Translations under genes and position numbers: made by a program
Notes under the pieces: generated by a model
The model's input: the letters and a program-made list of their open reading frames with translations, nothing else
Told to the model about the DNA's origin: nothing
Databases searched by the model: none
Shown here: positions 28,195-31,474 of the stretch, one piece after another
Layout of the letters: every line of letters starts with the position of its first letter
How positions within the stretch are numbered: position 1 is the stretch's first letter
Source of the DNA: a virus
Length of the DNA: 31,474 bases
IMG/VR virus record: IMGVR_UViG_3300042112_000219
Coordinates: 1-31,474 of that record
Reading direction: 5' to 3' (one strand)

Positions 28195-28544
28195 TCTCCC
28201 TCCTCCCATTTACCTAGTGTCCTCAGAAACGCCTCTGCGCGTTGGCGGGCAGTTGCGCACACCCACGGCCAGTCTGCATCTAACCCGCGCAGATGATCCG
28301 TTTCGACCAAACCGGCAAGCGTAGTGAGATATGAGTTGCGGTCTTTAGTCAGCACCTTCTCCGCCTCATGCATTGCGTTGAGGTCGGTGGAGTAATTGGG
28401 CAGGTACTTGTATGCATTGCCTCCCTGTCCCGGCTTCATGGGAGGGTAGCCCCACAAGGTGTGATTGTGCCAGGGGCCACTGTCGTGAATGTCAGTCCAC
28501 CCACACTCACGCGCAATCGCAGCGTTAATTTCTTGGTCAGTCAT
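28191..28544 (-). CDS. Phage ABA-sandwich-like protein, copy B (117 aa)
   Basis: Begins MTDQEINAAIARECGW and carries YSTDLNAMHEAEKVL and CATARQRAEAFLRTLGKWEEGE, the typical elements of the phage ABA-sandwich family (unknown function, common in early regions). It is paralogous to the gene directly upstream. The ATG at 28544 overlaps the previous stop; the purine-rich GGAGGAGGGGGA before it is encoded by that gene's last codons. No catalytic motif is visible. Confidence 0.68.
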   Translation of the reverse strand: MTDQEINAAIARECGWTDIHDSGPWHNHTLWGYPPMKPGQGGNAYKYLPNYSTDLNAMHEAEKVLTKDRNSYLTTLAGLVETDHLRGLDADWPWVCATARQRAEAFLRTLGKWEEGE

Positions 28545-28870
28545 TCCCCCTCCTCCCTTTTTCCCAGCGTGCGCAAAAACGCTTCTGCGCGTTGCCGGGC
28601 GGTTGCGTGGATGTGCGCAAACGATCCGGCCCGGTAATAAATTCCTGGTCCAGCGTCCCGGCTGACAATTTCCAACACCCATCGCGCGTACTCTTCACCC
28701 CTGCGCACCAGTATATTCTCGGCGTCGTGCATGGCGTCGAGGTCAGTGCACCAGTCCCAGAGTTCCGGCGAAGTCCAGTCGATGCGGTCCTTAGTCCACA
28801 TCCACACGCCGTCTTCAAACCGCCAACCGCACGCGGTGGCAATAGCTTCGTTTATTTCGCGATCAGTCAT
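28541..28870 (-). CDS. Phage ABA-sandwich-like protein, copy A (109 aa)
   Basis: Begins MTDREINEAIATACGWRFEDG, followed by CTDLDAMHDAENIL and HATARQRAEAFLRTLGKREEGE. Closely matches the next gene in its start and in its whole C-terminus, so the two arose by duplication. The function of the family is unknown. The ATG at 28870 overlaps the stop of a 53-residue gene as ATGA; the 30-residue extension upstream is that gene in another frame. Confidence 0.68.
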   Translation of the reverse strand: MTDREINEAIATACGWRFEDGVWMWTKDRIDWTSPELWDWCTDLDAMHDAENILVRRGEEYARWVLEIVSRDAGPGIYYRAGSFAHIHATARQRAEAFLRTLGKREEGE

Positions 28871-29028
28871 TTTGCTGCCTCCAGTTGCTCCATCGGTATT
28901 TCGGTTAGCGCATGCACTTCCCGGCACGCTTCTGCGGCTGAGTAAGCCTGAACGTGCCAATATCGAAATGGCAGGTAGTCTGCCGACACTGTGTAGTGCA
29001 GCTTTTTAAGCGGTGGTAGTGTGGTCAT
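28867..29028 (-). CDS. Small hypothetical protein (53 aa)
   Basis: Reading from ATG at 29028 gives 53 residues starting MTTLPPLKKLHYTVSADYL, then PFRYWHVQAYSAAEACREV and ending PMEQLEAAK. The stop overlaps the ATG of the ABA-sandwich-like gene as ATGA. The CREV/AEAC helix and the tyrosine-rich strand suggest a compact fold, but the family is unknown. Confidence 0.55.
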   Translation of the reverse strand: MTTLPPLKKLHYTVSADYLPFRYWHVQAYSAAEACREVHALTEIPMEQLEAAK

Positions 29029-29059
29029 ATTGGCTTCAATAGAAGTGGCATCAAAAAGC

Positions 29060-29341
29060 CTATTTCTGCGCCCGCGTTAGGCGGTTAAATGTTTCGTTCA
29101 ACTCCTGCCTGTCCCGAATGAACTGCGCAACAGTGCCCCAGCGCACTGAAATGGTGTCAGTGTCGATCAGGTCCAGCATCAGGATGGCGCCCTGGAGTTC
29201 GGTCTCCAGCAGTGTGCACCGTTCCCGAAGTGCTTCGATCTGCGCCGGGGCAATGATTTCGCAAGCAATGCAAGGCCTGGTTGCCAGTGCTGCGTTTTCG
29301 GCACGAAGCCGTTCAATTTCTGCAATCAAATCGGGAATCAT
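29060..29341 (-). CDS. Small coiled-coil protein (93 aa)
   Basis: Unrecognised. The first 22 residues form an acidic helix (IPDLIAEIERLRAENAALAT), followed by a CIACE motif and a second long helix (QIEALRERCTLLETELQGAIL). The end is RDRQELNETFNRLTRAQK. It follows the replication protein gene by about 30 bases. A structural or regulatory coiled-coil role is possible, but nothing points to a specific one. Confidence 0.58.
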   Translation of the reverse strand: MIPDLIAEIERLRAENAALATRPCIACEIIAPAQIEALRERCTLLETELQGAILMLDLIDTDTISVRWGTVAQFIRDRQELNETFNRLTRAQK

Positions 29342-29373
29342 TTTTGGGTAATCGGTTGATCAGTGTTTTTGCT

Positions 29374-29964
29374 TTAGTCGTTTTCGTCAAAGGTTGCGTA
29401 GAACTTGCGCAAGTAGTCTGGCCCGTCGCCTTGCGGTTCTTTCGGGCCGCTGCTGCGCCTCAAGCGCGAGCGAGCGGGCTCGGTTTCTTCTTTTTCTACT
29501 ACTCCCGCTGCCGCTGGCGGCGGCGCGGAGTAGTTGTTCTCTTTCTCTATTAAGCGACCCTGTGAGGGTTTCACGTCGTGACCCTGTGAGGGTTTCACGT
29601 GCTCACCCTGTGATGGGTGGCCATGACCCTGTGAGGGTTGGCAAATTGAGAGCAAACAAAAGGCATTTCGGGTCGCTCTTCGGCTGCTATTTACCCCGGA
29701 AAAAATGCGCACCAGCCCGGCTTTTGCAAGCACCGGGAGGCACCTAGCAACGGTGTTTTTTGACGCCCCAATGTGGTCGGCCAGCTCCTCATACGACGCC
29801 GAAAAACGGCGTTTATGGTCGACTCCAGCAGCACTCTGAAAGTGCGTCAGCGCGTGGTAGACGGCGTAATGGTTGGGTCCGTATCGGCCTGCAATCTTTG
29901 CAGCTTCGCGGTGTTGCCAAGCAAACGGCCCCTCGTCTCGCGGGTTCTCAGAGCGTGGTTTCAT
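29374..29964 (-). CDS. Winged-helix replication protein, lambda O-like role (196 aa)
   Basis: Probable replication initiator that binds the origin in its own gene. Residues 14-105 hold a winged helix: AWQHREAAKIAGRYG, then YEELADHIGASKNTVARCLPVLAKAGLVRIF (HTH at about 56-80). Then come four PSQG repeats (about 109-136), encoded by DNA palindromes described separately, and a charged tail with DYLRKFYATFDEND. Like lambda O, the iterons sit in the middle of the gene and the helicase gene lies next to it. The ATG overlaps the helicase stop as ATGA after a GGAGGAG. A longer frame to 30132 was rejected as shadow of the helicase gene. Confidence 0.72.
   Translation of the reverse strand: MKPRSENPRDEGPFAWQHREAAKIAGRYGPNHYAVYHALTHFQSAAGVDHKRRFSASYEELADHIGASKNTVARCLPVLAKAGLVRIFSGVNSSRRATRNAFCLLSICQPSQGHGHPSQGEHVKPSQGHDVKPSQGRLIEKENNYSAPPPAAAGVVEKEETEPARSRLRRSSGPKEPQGDGPDYLRKFYATFDEND
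29557..29638. repeat. Four iteron-like palindromes inside the replication gene (candidate origin)
   Basis: Four copies of ACCCTGTGAGGGT or a close form (third copy ACCCTGTGATGGGT) lie at 29557-29569, 29581-29593, 29605-29618 and 29626-29638. Spacing is 24, 24 and 21 bases, close to two helical turns. Each has ACCCT/AGGGT arms. They encode PSQG repeats, so the protein constraint is weak, and they lie next to an A/T-rich stretch (29534-29556). This is the layout of an iteron origin within an initiator gene. Confidence 0.7.
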
Positions 29965-31286
29965 TTTCTTTTTTTGGTCTCCTCCGGCGGTTCTGGTTGC
30001 GGGCAAAGCTGCCAAATCATGCCGTGCTTCTCGGGATTCGGACTGTGGCGAATGTAGATCCTGGCCGTCGGTTGCCGGTCCCAACTCATCATTCCGGCTC
30101 GCAACCTGCGCTTGGTAGCGGTCAACGAGCATGTCGGTGGTTGTCCTGGCTCAGTCTCGACTCTCTGTAGAGTCACGACTTCGCGTGCCCAATTGGTCAG
30201 TGCGCTTGATCCAAACCCAGCGTAAGCCAAATCCGAGTCAGTGCGTGCCGTACCTTCTCGCGGCTTTGGAAGGTGGTGGATAAGCACCAACAACACGCCG
30301 GTCTTGCTGCTGATTCTGTTAAGCCCGTTGCAAAACTCCGTCACCACCTTTTGGTCGCTGATGTCGTCGCCGAGGTAACACATGAGCGGGTCAATCCACG
30401 CAACGTCTGGCCGGTGACGCACGATTAAAGCCTCAAGCACTCTGAGAAACTCCGGGCCTGAATGTACGTTGTCGCGGTAAAAAACCAACCGTTCGTTTAA
30501 CGCCTGCTTTTCAACTTCCCCGCAGTGATTTTTGCCAAACTTACAAACGACCGATTGCAAGATTTCAGCCTGGTCTCCAATGTCATTTTCAGCCTGTAAA
30601 ATAAGGCTCTTTAATGCTCGAACTGGCTTAATGCCAAAAGTAAGAACATCTGCAAATGCACCGCTGCCTAACGCCCATCCGATTGCCAGTTGCATCGTTA
30701 ATGAGCTTTTGCCGATACCGCTTTGAGCATTAATCAGCAGTGATCCGCCTTTGCACAACCAGCGGTTGCCGATTAAGTTGTTTTTATCGCACTCCGTATC
30801 ATAGGAAAGCAGGTCATTAAACCCAGTCTGTACTATAGAACCAAGGGTTTGCTCAGCACTGGCAACCGTTACGGCCTCGTTAAGTCCCGCAACAATCTCC
30901 CCAGTCGGCAATCCTTCTCCCAAGGCTTTGGCCGCGTCTCTTAATTGCGAGAGTAGTCTGCGGCGCCTCGCTGCATCCTGGACCAATTCGCACCAGCTCG
31001 GCAGCGGCGCAAGGCTTGGCATCCCGGTTGCAAGGTCCGACATCAGCGCATAGCTAATCCCCTGATTCGCCAACCGGCTCGCCAACACGATAGGATCCAT
31101 GCTGTCACCGGCATCAGCTGCGGCTTGGATGCCTGAAAAAATGGTCGCAAACGTCGGGTTGTAAAAGTCACCTGACGTCAACCCAGACGCGACGACGGCC
31201 GGAAATGCCGTGTGAGGCGCGAATAAGAGACAACCCAGCACCGCCCGCTCGGCCTGCTCGGCCTCCGGGATCTTTTGAGCACTCAT
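29961..31286 (-). CDS. Replicative helicase/ATPase, DnaB-N plus RepA type (441 aa)
   Basis: Likely the phage replicative helicase. N-terminal residues 5-110 have the DnaB N-domain pattern (EAEQAERAVLGCLLFAP, FYNPTFATIFSGIQ). The C-terminal ATPase has Walker A AQSGIGKSS (187-195) and Walker B DVAWIDP (294-300), followed by VLLVLIHHLPKP with paired histidines (337-338), typical of RepA-like hexameric ATPases. It is about as long as DnaB. ATGA overlap with the winged-helix gene suggests joint expression. No loader gene is apparent in the window; the winged-helix protein may recruit the helicase itself. Confidence 0.82.
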   Translation of the reverse strand: MSAQKIPEAEQAERAVLGCLLFAPHTAFPAVVASGLTSGDFYNPTFATIFSGIQAAADAGDSMDPIVLASRLANQGISYALMSDLATGMPSLAPLPSWCELVQDAARRRRLLSQLRDAAKALGEGLPTGEIVAGLNEAVTVASAEQTLGSIVQTGFNDLLSYDTECDKNNLIGNRWLCKGGSLLINAQSGIGKSSLTMQLAIGWALGSGAFADVLTFGIKPVRALKSLILQAENDIGDQAEILQSVVCKFGKNHCGEVEKQALNERLVFYRDNVHSGPEFLRVLEALIVRHRPDVAWIDPLMCYLGDDISDQKVVTEFCNGLNRISSKTGVLLVLIHHLPKPREGTARTDSDLAYAGFGSSALTNWAREVVTLQRVETEPGQPPTCSLTATKRRLRAGMMSWDRQPTARIYIRHSPNPEKHGMIWQLCPQPEPPEETKKRK

Positions 31287-31289
31287 GCG

Positions 31290-31474
31290 CTAGAGTGCTG
31301 CTTCTATGTCGCGCTGGGCTCGAGCGATTCCGGACAAAATTTCTGGCTCGGCTTTTGCGGAAAAAAGGTGGATCGCACGGGCCAGTCTAAAAGTGTCCAT
31401 TGCGTCAGGTTGTAACCCAGGTTGTCCCGACTTAACCAGCCCTTCGTGCGTGGTCATCAGTTCGGCGGCGATGC
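31290..31474 (-). CDS. C-terminal end of unknown gene (partial, 60 aa)
   Basis: Only the last 60 residues are present because the gene begins beyond the window edge. The readable part (LMTTHEGLVKSGQPG, then MDTFRLARAIHLFSAKAEPE and ending RDIEAAL) is helical. It stops three bases before the helicase ATG, so it belongs to the same operon. No family is recognised. Confidence 0.5.
   Translation of the reverse strand, partial: IAAELMTTHEGLVKSGQPGLQPDAMDTFRLARAIHLFSAKAEPEILSGIARAQRDIEAAL

Noticed and set aside
29965-30132. 56-residue N-terminal extension of the winged-helix protein
   Set aside because: This part is the end of the helicase gene in another frame. The ATGA overlap with GGAGGAG at 29964 gives a better start.

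Overview
The window reads as part of the genome of a tailed double-stranded DNA phage (or prophage) with a long non-contractile tail. Every convincing gene lies on the minus strand, so the biological reading direction is from high to low coordinates. The head module follows the lambda plan: small terminase, GpA-type large terminase, gpW-like joiner, portal, S49/SppA-type protease, scaffold-like coiled coil, major capsid protein. The tail module has two related tube-like proteins, a frameshifted assembly-chaperone pair and a short tape measure. I see no integrase, repressor, tRNA, rRNA or host gene, so nothing names the host. Base composition looks a little over half G+C. Several structural genes have A/T-rich leaders without a Shine-Dalgarno sequence, so the host may not depend strongly on one.

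Layout in transcription order. (1) 31474-29374: end of an unknown gene, a DnaB-N/RepA-type replicative ATPase, and a winged-helix replication protein whose gene carries four iteron-like palindromes (candidate origin). (2) 29341-27603: a chain of small early genes, most joined by ATGA stop-start overlaps, including two tandem phage ABA-sandwich-like paralogues. (3) 27602-26561: two gene-poor stretches. The first holds four 22-bp hairpin repeats with an invariant loop and compensated stem changes, followed by a small HTH gene and a terminator. The second holds a dyad immediately before the terminase genes. (4) 26560-19240: packaging, head and head-tail joining. (5) 19233-12185: tail, including a -1 frameshift site and a protein with three internal repeats. 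(6) 12175-8287: fibre-like proteins with collagen-like and glycine-rich domains. (7) 8287-6784: lysis cassette with holin-like membrane proteins, overlapping small frames and a lysozyme-type endolysin. (8) 6633-25: a small-gene zone with a three-hairpin cluster, then a tightly coupled operon: zinc-cluster protein, SNF2-like helicase fused to a DNA methyltransferase, Cas4-like Fe-S nuclease, RuvC-like resolvase, RecT-like annealing protein and SSB-like protein.

The recombination operon at the low end and the replication genes at the high end would be neighbours if the genome is circular or circularly permuted. The late genes between them form one head-to-tail block. The items most worth a second look are the covarying hairpin repeats, the iteron array inside the replication gene, and the frameshift signal with its downstream stem.
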